A DNA stretch of 20,344 bases from the NCBI GenBank assembly GCA_051010055.1, contig JBPCVY010000231.1, positions 1 through 20,344 on the forward strand. Direction: 5' to 3'. The DNA is from CAJQND01 sp051010055 (GTDB lineage: Bacteria > Pseudomonadota > Alphaproteobacteria > Rhizobiales > CAJQND01). The position numbers were made by a program, and so were the translations under genes. Under the pieces are notes generated by a model, which saw only the letters and a list, made by a program, of their open reading frames with translations, had not been told where the DNA came from and searched no databases. Shown here one piece after another: positions 1-6,774 of this stretch. Numbering within the stretch: the first letter of the stretch is position 1; every line of letters starts with the position of its first letter.

Positions 1-254
1 GCGCAAGGGTGGATGGTTACACGGCCTGAAATCTCCTCAATTTCTTTCTTTGCAACCATTTGAAAATCGGCCAACTGGGCAAGGGTTGTGCTGACTTCAC
101 TGGTTGCGTTCTCGCAAAGTCTGGCAAAATCTCCTGCGCTGCGCGCTTTCATATCGATGAGGCGCACATCGTAGCCAGCAAACGCAAAGACAATGGCAAT
201 GCCCCGGCCCATGCGCCCGGCGCCGGCAGAAGCGATGACCGGCTTTGCGTTCAT
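1..254 (-). CDS. 3-hydroxyacyl-CoA dehydrogenase, NAD-binding N-terminus (partial)
   Basis: The first 84 codons of a gene that runs off the left edge. The protein starts MNAKPVIASAGAGRMGRGIA, a Rossmann nucleotide-binding loop (GxGxMGxGIA). An acidic residue ends the second strand (RLIDMK), as expected for NAD specificity. This start is typical of the 3-hydroxyacyl-CoA dehydrogenase N-terminal family, which oxidises a 3-hydroxyacyl-CoA (or a related beta-hydroxy acid) to the 3-oxo form. The ATG follows the TAG of the upstream gene directly (TAGATG), so the two are probably translationally coupled. The neighbouring acyl-CoA ligase and thiolase-like genes fit a beta-oxidation-type role. The C-terminal catalytic domain is outside the window, so the substrate class (acyl-CoA or free hydroxy acid) is undecided. 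Confidence 0.8.
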   Translation of the reverse strand, partial: MNAKPVIASAGAGRMGRGIAIVFAFAGYDVRLIDMKARSAGDFARLCENATSEVSTTLAQLADFQMVAKKEIEEISGRVTIHPC

Positions 255-1340
255 CTAGATGCCATCCTTGAGCAGTGCAGACATTTCATTTGCTTTCAAA
301 TTCGCAAGGCCCAGCTGGTCCAAGGTTCTATCTGAATTGCGGAAATCATCGCCGCAAACAGCTGAACCGATGGCAAGCAGCCCTGTTGCGGTTGGCGCAT
401 GAACGCCGGCCCAGTCTGCCACTGAAACCAGAAACGCAAGTCCCATGGCCACATCTTCACGCATGTAACGGTGTTCCGTCAGCACAAGGTTTTCGCGCCA
501 GTCACCGGAATCAACAAGTTCTTCGTGGGCCAGATTGCCGTACATCCATTCCTCGCCCTCAACATCATAGTGATCGGCAAGGGGAAAGTGCGGCTCGCCA
601 TAGCCAAGCGACTCACGGACGGCAATGCGGTCTGCATCGAGCCGGTCGGTCACCCGGCGGACCGAGGGCTGGGTTCCTTCATTGTGAATGTCCCAGTGAT
701 CGAAGTGTTCAATAGGCCCGGCATTCATAATGATGAGTGGTGGATGAATGATGGGACCGGCGTTCATCAGCGCACCGGAAATCCCATCACCTGCATCTTC
801 TACCGATGGGTAAGCCTGGCGGATAACTCCAAGAGCATGGTCTTTTTTGCGCAACGGAAATGTGCCAGATGGCAGCCTCGTTGCGCGCGTTGTGATGGCG
901 ATTTCATTTGCCCCGTGCAAGCGCGCCAGATAAGGCAGCGTCCCGGCTTCGGCAATCGCGATATCGGAACTGTCGCCTGCATCACGCAGGGCCTTCACCA
1001 TGACGTAGCTGCCAAATGTTCCTGGCGGCAGAAAAATCACCTGGTCATCTGCAAGATGGCCTGCCAGGTTGCGGGCAATGTCTTCCTGCGCAACCGCTGG
1101 TGTGGGGCAGACAATAAGCTCTGCGCCCTTTACCGCCTCGGCAATGTTATCAGTCACCAGCGCTATCGAAACCGTGCGCGCACCGGCGTGATCCTTGATG
1201 CGCAAGGCCCCGCCTTGTTGGCGCAAACCGGCAAGGGCGGCCTCATCGCGCCGCCAAAACCGAACATCATGCCCGGCTTCCGACAGATCTGCGGCGGCGG
1301 CATGTGCCCCGTTTCCGCCTCCCAGTACCGCTATGTCCAT
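255..1340 (-). CDS. NAD/NADP octopine/nopaline (opine) dehydrogenase family protein
   Basis: A 361-residue protein with the two-domain layout of the opine dehydrogenase family. The N-terminal Rossmann fold has the loop VLGGGNGAHA at about residues 5-14. The C-terminal catalytic domain starts near residue 185 and carries the signature NAGPIIHPPL...NAGPIE (about 193-211) and EGTQPSVRRV...LDADR (about 221-238). His199 matches the family's catalytic His. Known members join an amino acid to a 2-oxoacid reductively, or oxidise such N-(carboxyalkyl) amino acids, with NAD(P)H; many bacterial members have no known substrate. The gene reads away from the TRAP-transporter operon and is coupled to the 3-hydroxyacyl-CoA dehydrogenase. 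A weak GGAAAAG-type ribosome site lies upstream of the ATG. The family is clear; whether it acts on an opine or only uses the fold is not. Confidence 0.82.
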   Translation of the reverse strand: MDIAVLGGGNGAHAAAADLSEAGHDVRFWRRDEAALAGLRQQGGALRIKDHAGARTVSIALVTDNIAEAVKGAELIVCPTPAVAQEDIARNLAGHLADDQVIFLPPGTFGSYVMVKALRDAGDSSDIAIAEAGTLPYLARLHGANEIAITTRATRLPSGTFPLRKKDHALGVIRQAYPSVEDAGDGISGALMNAGPIIHPPLIIMNAGPIEHFDHWDIHNEGTQPSVRRVTDRLDADRIAVRESLGYGEPHFPLADHYDVEGEEWMYGNLAHEELVDSGDWRENLVLTEHRYMREDVAMGLAFLVSVADWAGVHAPTATGLLAIGSAVCGDDFRNSDRTLDQLGLANLKANEMSALLKDGI

Positions 1341-1449
1341 ATTTCTTTTCCGTTGCTCAAGACCATGAGCATACCTGATAGCTGACAGCCAGCAAGTATG
1401 CCGTAAACCATTCGAAATTATCGTACCGGCAAAGAGGCTTGATCTCTTG

Positions 1450-1461
1450 CAATTTAAATTG
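1450..1461. promoter_or_regulatory. Perfect palindrome CAATTTAAATTG, candidate operator
   Basis: A 12-base sequence identical to its own reverse complement, lying near the middle of the divergent promoter region. The symmetry stops at its edges. Its size and position suit a dimeric regulator controlling one or both directions. The protein that binds it is unknown. Confidence 0.35.
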
Positions 1462-1578
1462 TCTCATAGGTTGTAACACCAAGGGGGAAGTTGCTGGCTG
1501 GGCACAGTTTTGCCTTGGATGAGGGTGTTGCAATCGCCCACCGGCCAACCGGCTTTGGAAAAATAAGAACAAAACTTG

Positions 1579-1595
1579 GCACACTTTGGGTGTGC
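1579..1595. promoter_or_regulatory. Inverted repeat GCACAC-5-GTGTGC before dctP
   Basis: Perfect 6-base arms around a TTTGG centre, ending 35 bases before the dctP start codon. It may be an operator over the promoter or early transcribed region, or a small hairpin in the 5' leader. The left part overlaps a sigma-54-like -24 element (TTGGCAC), but the -12 half does not match, so I do not call a sigma-54 promoter. Confidence 0.35.
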
Positions 1596-1630
1596 TGAAC
1601 GACTGAATCAAACAAGGGAGTGAAAGCAGG

Positions 1631-2650
1631 ATGAGCCTTTTTAAATCTATGAAAATGAAATTGTTGAGCACTGTGCTTGGCGCCGGTGTTCTGGCCCTGG
1701 CGGCATCGCCGTCCTTTGCGGCCGACAAAGTATCGGCGGTTCACGCCTTCCCCACTTTCCTGGTCTACACGAAAACTTTCCTGGCGATGGTGGAAGACAT
1801 CAATGCCAAGGGCAAGGGCGTTGTGGAAATCGAGGTGCGCGGCGGGCCCGAGGCAATCGGCATGTTCCAGCAACCGAACGCTGTGCGTGATGGTGTTGTC
1901 GATATGGTGCAGACACCAGGCAGTTTTTATGGTGCGTCAGTACCTGAAATCGACGCCATGGTTGCCGCCCGCGTTACGCCTATGGAAGCGCGCAAGAATG
2001 GCGGTGCTGCGCTTATGGATGAAATCCACCAGAAGCGCTTTAACGTGCGCCATCTTGGCTGGATTGATGGTGGCATCCGTTTTCATATCTACAGTTCCAA
2101 GGATTTCAAGTTTGGGGAAGATGGAGTTATCGACCTGACCGGCGTGAAGCTGCGTGATAATCCGATTTATCACGCATTCTTTGAATCCCTCAAAGCTACT
2201 ACTGCGTCAATGAAAGCCACCGAGGTTTATGCCGCACTTGAAAAAGGCGTTGTTGATGCTGCCGCGTGGACATCTATCGGGCTGATGGATCTCAAGTGGG
2301 ACAAGTTCCTCAAATACCGGATTGATCCGGAATTCTACAACACGGATATCGGCATCATTTTCAACAAGGATTCCTGGGCCAAGCTTTCTCCGGAATCCCA
2401 GAAGCTGATTCAGGACACGGTCATTGAGTGGGAACAAAAATCGTTTGACGCCCGCCAGAAGGACCGCGAAGCCGATGCTGCCGAACTGCAAAAGCGGGGT
2501 ATGAAATTCGTGTCCATGAAGCCGGATGCTGCAAGCAAATATCTCATGATGTCTGAAGATGCAGCCTGGGGCCGCATGAAGGGCAGGCTTGAAAAAATGG
2601 GTGGCACGGAAAACTACGACAAGCTCCGCAAACTCTACTACAAAGAATAG
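1631..2650 (+). CDS. TRAP transporter periplasmic substrate-binding protein (DctP type)
   Basis: A 339-residue periplasmic binding protein of the DctP family. A signal peptide covers about residues 1-30, with a basic start, a hydrophobic core and cleavage after SFA. Family landmarks are the GVKLRDNP segment (about 171-178), whose Arg175 matches the carboxylate-binding Arg of TRAP receptors, and EVYAALEKGVVDAAAW (about 198-213). Such proteins capture an organic acid in the periplasm and pass it to the Na+- or H+-coupled DctQM membrane part, whose genes follow. The ATG at 1631 lies 10 bases after AGGGAG; a second in-frame ATG seven codons on would also leave a signal peptide. It is followed by a strong hairpin (2669-2688) that may raise its expression over dctQM. 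The ligand is probably a monocarboxylate tied to the downstream catabolic genes, which is inference. Confidence 0.9.
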   Translation: MSLFKSMKMKLLSTVLGAGVLALAASPSFAADKVSAVHAFPTFLVYTKTFLAMVEDINAKGKGVVEIEVRGGPEAIGMFQQPNAVRDGVVDMVQTPGSFYGASVPEIDAMVAARVTPMEARKNGGAALMDEIHQKRFNVRHLGWIDGGIRFHIYSSKDFKFGEDGVIDLTGVKLRDNPIYHAFFESLKATTASMKATEVYAALEKGVVDAAAWTSIGLMDLKWDKFLKYRIDPEFYNTDIGIIFNKDSWAKLSPESQKLIQDTVIEWEQKSFDARQKDREADAAELQKRGMKFVSMKPDAASKYLMMSEDAAWGRMKGRLEKMGGTENYDKLRKLYYKE

Positions 2651-2668
2651 ATAACAGGAAAATAAGGC

Positions 2669-2688
2669 GGGCCGCCATCTGGCGGCCC
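2669..2688 (+). terminator. GC-rich hairpin between dctP and dctQ (attenuator or mRNA stabiliser)
   Basis: Perfect 8-base arms GGGCCGCC and GGCGGCCC around an ATCT loop, 18 bases after the dctP stop. No T-run follows, so it is not a complete intrinsic terminator. It more likely blocks 3' exonucleases or gives partial termination, so that binding protein exceeds membrane components. Confidence 0.55.
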
Positions 2689-2701
2689 CGTCACTTGGAA
2701 T

Positions 2702-3196
2702 ATGCGCATAATTGACAGGATTTGCGATTGGCTGGCCATTTTTGCCGGCGCCTATCTCTTTGCAATCATGTGCGGAATTGTGTTTCAGGCAACCGCCCGA
2801 TCGCTTGGATTTTCCGGTTCCTCGCACGTGTTTACGTTTACCGAATATGGTCTGCTCTATATCGCCATGGCTGCATCACCCTGGCTGGTCCGCGAAAAGG
2901 GCCATGTGTTCATTGAATTGTTTACGGCGATTGTTCCAGCGCCTTTAACAAAAACTTTTTCCCGCATCATATCGGCCCTGTGCATTGTCATTTGCCTGGT
3001 TTTGTTCTGGTACACCGCCGAGGCTACTCTCCTGGCCTATTCGCGCGGTGATGCGGATATGCGCTCCATCGACATGCCGAAATGGCTCTTGCTGGGATCC
3101 ATGCCTATTTGTTTCGGCCTAATGGCCGTACAGTTCTCACGCTTTGTTTTCGGCCCGCAAACCCTGCATACCGGTGAAGCAGGTGTTCATGAGTAG
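2702..3196 (+). CDS. TRAP transporter small permease (DctQ type)
   Basis: A 164-residue inner-membrane protein with four hydrophobic segments at about residues 10-30, 45-62, 90-112 and 125-147. This is the standard size and topology of the DctQ subunit. Between segments 2 and 3 it has the charged stretch REKGHVFIELF, typical of the family. DctQ forms a complex with DctM and is needed for transport. The ATG starts 51 bases after the dctP stop, after a weak GGAA ribosome site and a hairpin. Sequence is poorly conserved in this family, so the call rests on topology, length and its place between dctP and dctM. Confidence 0.88.
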   Translation: MRIIDRICDWLAIFAGAYLFAIMCGIVFQATARSLGFSGSSHVFTFTEYGLLYIAMAASPWLVREKGHVFIELFTAIVPAPLTKTFSRIISALCIVICLVLFWYTAEATLLAYSRGDADMRSIDMPKWLLLGSMPICFGLMAVQFSRFVFGPQTLHTGEAGVHE

Positions 3197-3232
3197 GGCG
3201 AACACATATGCCAAACCCGGGGGCGCGCGTTG

Positions 3233-4570
3233 ATGGAGTGGTATTTCGCGCTTGCGTTCCTTTTGGGCATGGTTTTGTTTTTCATGTTCATTGGCGTGCC
3301 CGTAGCGCTGGCGTTTCTTGCAGCAAACATGATCGGCGCCACCTATTTTATGGGCGGCAGTGGCGATTTGTTCACCCAGATGTCGCGCGGCATCGGCCAG
3401 TTGGCAAACAACGCCATTCCCACGGTAACCACTTTCAACCTCATGCCGGTGCCAATGTTTTTGCTGATGGGTGAGATATTCTTTTTCACCGGCCTTGCAG
3501 AGCGCATGTTTGGCGCCATCGACAGATTAATGGGCCGGCTTCCCGGAAGGCTCTCCTTTGTCACCGTTGCCGGCGGTACCGCCTTTGCCACCTTGTCCGG
3601 CTCCTCCATGGGCTCAACAGCGCTTCTAGGTTCGCTCATGGTACCGGAAATGCAAAAGCGAGGTTACAAGAAGCATATGGCCATTGGCCCCATATTGGGT
3701 ACTGGCGGCCTGGCCATGCTCATCCCGCCATCCGCTCTTGCCGTGTTGCTGGCTACCCTAGCGAACCTTGATGTGGGCAAATTGCTCATTGCGGGCGTGG
3801 TGCCGGGACTGGTTCTGGCCTGTTTTTACGCCATGCTCATACTTGCCATGTGCCTCATCGACCCGGAAGCAGCCCCGCCTTACGAAGTTGCTGAAACCAG
3901 CTGGCTTAACCGGTTCAAACTGTTCTTTGGCGATGTCCTGCCCATGCTGTCTATCGTAGTCGGCGTTATCTTGCTCATTCTCAATGGCTGGGCAACGCCG
4001 TCTGAATCTGCAGCGTTTGGGTGTCTCGGCGTAATGATACTCGCGGTCATCTATAAAAAGCTCACCTGGCAGGCGATGTTGAAATCAATTCATGGCGCAC
4101 TGCGGGTTACCACCATGGCGCTTTTGATCATTTTCGGCTCGGCAACTTTCTCTGCTCTTCTTGCGTTTTCTGGCGCAAGCTCAGGGCTCATCAGATGGGC
4201 AACTGGATATGACCTGGAACCTGTCACCATGCTGCTGGTGATGTTCTGCATTCTTCTGGTGCTTGGCATGTTCATGGACCAGCTCTCCATGATGCTGCTC
4301 ACGGTGCCGATATTCTTCCCGCTTGCCCAAACATTGGGGTTCGACCTCATCTGGTTTGGGGTGGTCATTCTGCTGGCGCTGGAAATCAGCTTTACCACCC
4401 CACCGTTCGGATTGCTGCTGTTTGTTATGAAGGGCGTGTCGGCGCCCGGCACCACAATGCGGGATATCTATGTTAGTGCGTTGCCTTATATGGCGTGCGC
4501 AATCGTCCTGGTCGGTTTGTTGATCATCTGGCCGCAGATCGCATTATGGTTGCCGAACATTACTGAATAA
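3233..4570 (+). CDS. TRAP transporter large permease (DctM type)
   Basis: A 445-residue, very hydrophobic protein with about a dozen membrane segments, the transporting subunit of the TRAP system. DctM-family landmarks include MGEIFFFTGLAERMF, the GRLPGRLSFVTV and GGTAFATLSGSSMGSTA segments, MLIPPSALAVLLA in the first half, and FTTPPFGLLLFVMKG near the end. It moves substrate inward using an ion gradient with DctQ and DctP. I place the start at the ATG at 3233 (MEWYFALAF), seven bases after a GGGGGC ribosome-like site; a TTG immediately before it is in frame but less likely. An earlier ATG at 3208 is out of frame. The gene is 36 bases after dctQ and 47 bases before iorA, so one transcript is likely. 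Confidence 0.92.
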   Translation: MEWYFALAFLLGMVLFFMFIGVPVALAFLAANMIGATYFMGGSGDLFTQMSRGIGQLANNAIPTVTTFNLMPVPMFLLMGEIFFFTGLAERMFGAIDRLMGRLPGRLSFVTVAGGTAFATLSGSSMGSTALLGSLMVPEMQKRGYKKHMAIGPILGTGGLAMLIPPSALAVLLATLANLDVGKLLIAGVVPGLVLACFYAMLILAMCLIDPEAAPPYEVAETSWLNRFKLFFGDVLPMLSIVVGVILLILNGWATPSESAAFGCLGVMILAVIYKKLTWQAMLKSIHGALRVTTMALLIIFGSATFSALLAFSGASSGLIRWATGYDLEPVTMLLVMFCILLVLGMFMDQLSMMLLTVPIFFPLAQTLGFDLIWFGVVILLALEISFTTPPFGLLLFVMKGVSAPGTTMRDIYVSALPYMACAIVLVGLLIIWPQIALWLPNITE

Positions 4571-4617
4571 TGCGAGCATCAAAAGGCAGGATTTAGTAAC
4601 GCGTTGGGTGTGATTTT

Positions 4618-6774
4618 ATGGCTGAAAGATCCTTCAAAAAGGAAGTTGCCCAGCTCCGGATTGGCCAAGGGGAGGAATTTGTCGGCGAGGGTATTCTCGC
4701 CGTCACCAAAGCGCTGCTGCAATCAGGGGTGGGCTATGTTGGCGGCTACCAGGGCGCGCCCATCTCACACCTGATGGACGTGCTTTCCGATGCTCAGGAT
4801 ATTCTGGATGAGCTTGGCGTTCATTTCGAGGTGAGCGCCAGTGAAGCAGCTGCCGCTGCCATGCTGTCCACCTCCATTCATTATCCCATTCGCGGTGCAG
4901 CCACCTGGAAATCCACGGTTGGCACCAATGTGGCGTCTGATGCATTGGCAAACCTTGCCTCCACCGGGGTTACCGGCGGTGCGCTAATTGTTGTTGGCGA
5001 GGACTATGGGGAAGGCTCCTCCATTATGCAGGAGCGCAGCCACGCATTCGCCATGAAATCACAGGTTTGGCTGCTCGACCCGCGCCCCAATGTGGCAAGC
5101 ATCGTCAAGGCGGTTGAAGACGGGTTTGAGCTGTCTGAGGCAAGCAACACGCCGGTTATGCTGGAGTTGCGTATCAGGGCCTGCCATGTGCGCGGGGCCT
5201 TTACTGCCAAAGAAAACAAACGCCCGGACTTCTCGTTGGAAGAGGCACGCAACAATCCGCGCCGTGACACAAGCCGCATCGTGCTGCCGCCCGCCTCCTA
5301 TGAGCAGGAGCGGGAGAAAATCGAAGAGCGCTGGCCAGCTGCCGTTGAGTTCATCCAGAAGCGCAAACTCAACGAGGTGTTTAAGGGCGATATATCCGAT
5401 ATCGGCATTATCCTTCAGGGCGGAATGTATAATGGCGTTATCGCCGCGCTTCGCTCGTTAGGCCTCGCTGATGTTTATGGGGCAACGCGCATTCCTCTCT
5501 ATGTGTTGAACGTCACATATCCGCTTATCGACAAGGAGGTGGCCTCATTCTGCAAGGGTAAGAAAGCGGTGCTGATGGTGGAAGAAGGCCAGCCAGCCCA
5601 TCTTGAAGAAGCGGTGAACGCTATTTTGCGTAAGGCTGGCAACATCACGCCGCTGCACGGCAAGAATTTTTTACCGGCATTTGGGGAATACACACCGGCA
5701 GCGCTTATTGATGGCATCTCCGGATTCCTGAAAAAATGTGAGTCCGGCGCAGTGCCCAATTCAGTTGAGAAAACCAGCCGCGGTTTGCCAAAAGCAATGC
5801 AGGAAGCGGTTTCCCAAGTGGTGCCCCAGCGCCCAGCGGGTTTTTGCACGGGATGTCCGGAACGACCAATTTTTTCAGCCCTGAGGCTGGTGCAAGATGA
5901 GTTGGGGGAAAGGCACATTACAGGCGACATTGGGTGTCATCTTTTCTCTTCCCTGCCGCCGTTCAACATTGGCGCAAGCACTATGGGTTATGGCCTTGGG
6001 GCAGCATCTGCGTCTGGGTTGAACATTGATAAAGGCAAGCGCTCCATCGCGATTATGGGCGATGGCGGGTTCTGGCATAACGGGCTCACAAGCGGCATCG
6101 GCAATGCGGTGTTCAACAAGAGCGATGACGTTATTCTGCTCGTAGATAATTACTACTCCGCTGCAACGGGTGGCCAGGACGTCCTGTCATCACGGGCAAA
6201 AAATTTCTCCCGTTCCACCCGGCACCCGCTTGAAGATGCAGTGAAGGGCGTCGGGGTGAAATGGGTGCGCCGCATCGATGAGACTTACGACGTGAATGCC
6301 ATGAAGAATACATTGCGGGCCGCACTGACAAGCGAGGAGGCTGGCCCGAAGGTTGTGATTGCCTCCAGCGAATGCATGCTCAACCGCCAGCGCCGGGAAA
6401 GGCCGGTGAAGCAAGCTGCATTGGGCAATGGCAAGCGCCTGGAGGTGGAAAAATTTGGGGTGGATGAAGATGTGTGCACGGGCGATCACGCCTGCATCCG
6501 CATCTCGGGATGTCCTTCGCTAAGCCTGAAAGATACCGACGACCCATTGCGTGATGACCCGGTGGCGGCGGTAGATAATTCCTGCGTTGCCTGCGGCCAT
6601 TGCGGCGAGGTGGCCGATGCCGCGATTCTGTGCCCGTCCTTCTACAAATCCGCGATCATCAAGAATCCCAATTGGTTTGACGGCCGCCTATCCAGCCTGC
6701 GCTCCTGGATTATCGAAAAACTTCAAGCCCGGCATCAAGGACGCCACCTGTCGGACGCTGGGGGGCTTGAATGA
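4618..6774 (+). CDS. iorA: Indolepyruvate ferredoxin oxidoreductase alpha subunit-like (TPP and Fe-S)
   Basis: A 718-residue homologue of IorA. Domains in order: pyrimidine-binding TPP domain (about 1-200), transketolase-C-like region (about 260-375), CTGCPERP motif (Cys410, Cys413), pyrophosphate-binding TPP domain with GDGGFWHNG (481-489) and DN (510-511), and a ferredoxin-like tail (about 610-690). Family members oxidatively decarboxylate aryl or other 2-oxoacids to acyl-CoA, passing electrons to ferredoxin. The tail is unusual. Cluster site one reads C620-x2-D623-x2-C626-x5-C632-P, with Asp in place of the second Cys. Site two reads C656-x2-C659-x2-C662-x9-C672-P. I believe this pattern recurs in proteobacterial homologues, but cannot check it. 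The stop overlaps the iorB start (ATGA). The oxoacid is not certain; indolepyruvate is only the family name. Confidence 0.85.
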   Translation: MAERSFKKEVAQLRIGQGEEFVGEGILAVTKALLQSGVGYVGGYQGAPISHLMDVLSDAQDILDELGVHFEVSASEAAAAAMLSTSIHYPIRGAATWKSTVGTNVASDALANLASTGVTGGALIVVGEDYGEGSSIMQERSHAFAMKSQVWLLDPRPNVASIVKAVEDGFELSEASNTPVMLELRIRACHVRGAFTAKENKRPDFSLEEARNNPRRDTSRIVLPPASYEQEREKIEERWPAAVEFIQKRKLNEVFKGDISDIGIILQGGMYNGVIAALRSLGLADVYGATRIPLYVLNVTYPLIDKEVASFCKGKKAVLMVEEGQPAHLEEAVNAILRKAGNITPLHGKNFLPAFGEYTPAALIDGISGFLKKCESGAVPNSVEKTSRGLPKAMQEAVSQVVPQRPAGFCTGCPERPIFSALRLVQDELGERHITGDIGCHLFSSLPPFNIGASTMGYGLGAASASGLNIDKGKRSIAIMGDGGFWHNGLTSGIGNAVFNKSDDVILLVDNYYSAATGGQDVLSSRAKNFSRSTRHPLEDAVKGVGVKWVRRIDETYDVNAMKNTLRAALTSEEAGPKVVIASSECMLNRQRRERPVKQAALGNGKRLEVEKFGVDEDVCTGDHACIRISGCPSLSLKDTDDPLRDDPVAAVDNSCVACGHCGEVADAAILCPSFYKSAIIKNPNWFDGRLSSLRSWIIEKLQARHQGRHLSDAGGLE

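Larger units (their letters stand above)
1341..1630. promoter_or_regulatory. Divergent intergenic regulatory region
   Basis: 290 bases between the divergent opine-dehydrogenase-family gene and dctP, with no convincing gene of its own. It must hold the promoters for both directions. It contains a perfect 12-base AT palindrome (1450-1461) and an inverted repeat with 6-base arms (1579-1595), both listed separately. I could not identify a convincing -35/-10 pair. The AGGGAG at 1615-1620 is the likely ribosome site for dctP, 10 bases before its ATG. No regulator gene lies in the window. Confidence 0.6.

Noticed and set aside
471..1385. Long open frame of 304 codons on the plus strand opposite the opine-dehydrogenase-family gene
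   Set aside because: The minus-strand frame has clear family motifs. The plus frame is rich in Cys, Arg and His in the pattern of an antisense shadow, and has no recognisable domain.
1576..1591. Possible sigma-54 promoter before dctP (TTGGCAC as the -24 element)
   Set aside because: Ten bases after the -24 GG the sequence is GT, while the -12 element needs GC. The invariant C is missing, so only half the promoter matches.
2207..2827. Open frame of 206 codons on the minus strand across dctP and dctQ
   Set aside because: It is a shadow of two recognised TRAP genes and crosses the intergenic hairpin; no motif supports coding.
3208..3474. ATG-led frame of 88 codons between dctQ and dctM with a fair ribosome site
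   Set aside because: It runs out of frame through the start of dctM and encodes no recognisable protein; the dctM frame from 3233 has clear family motifs.
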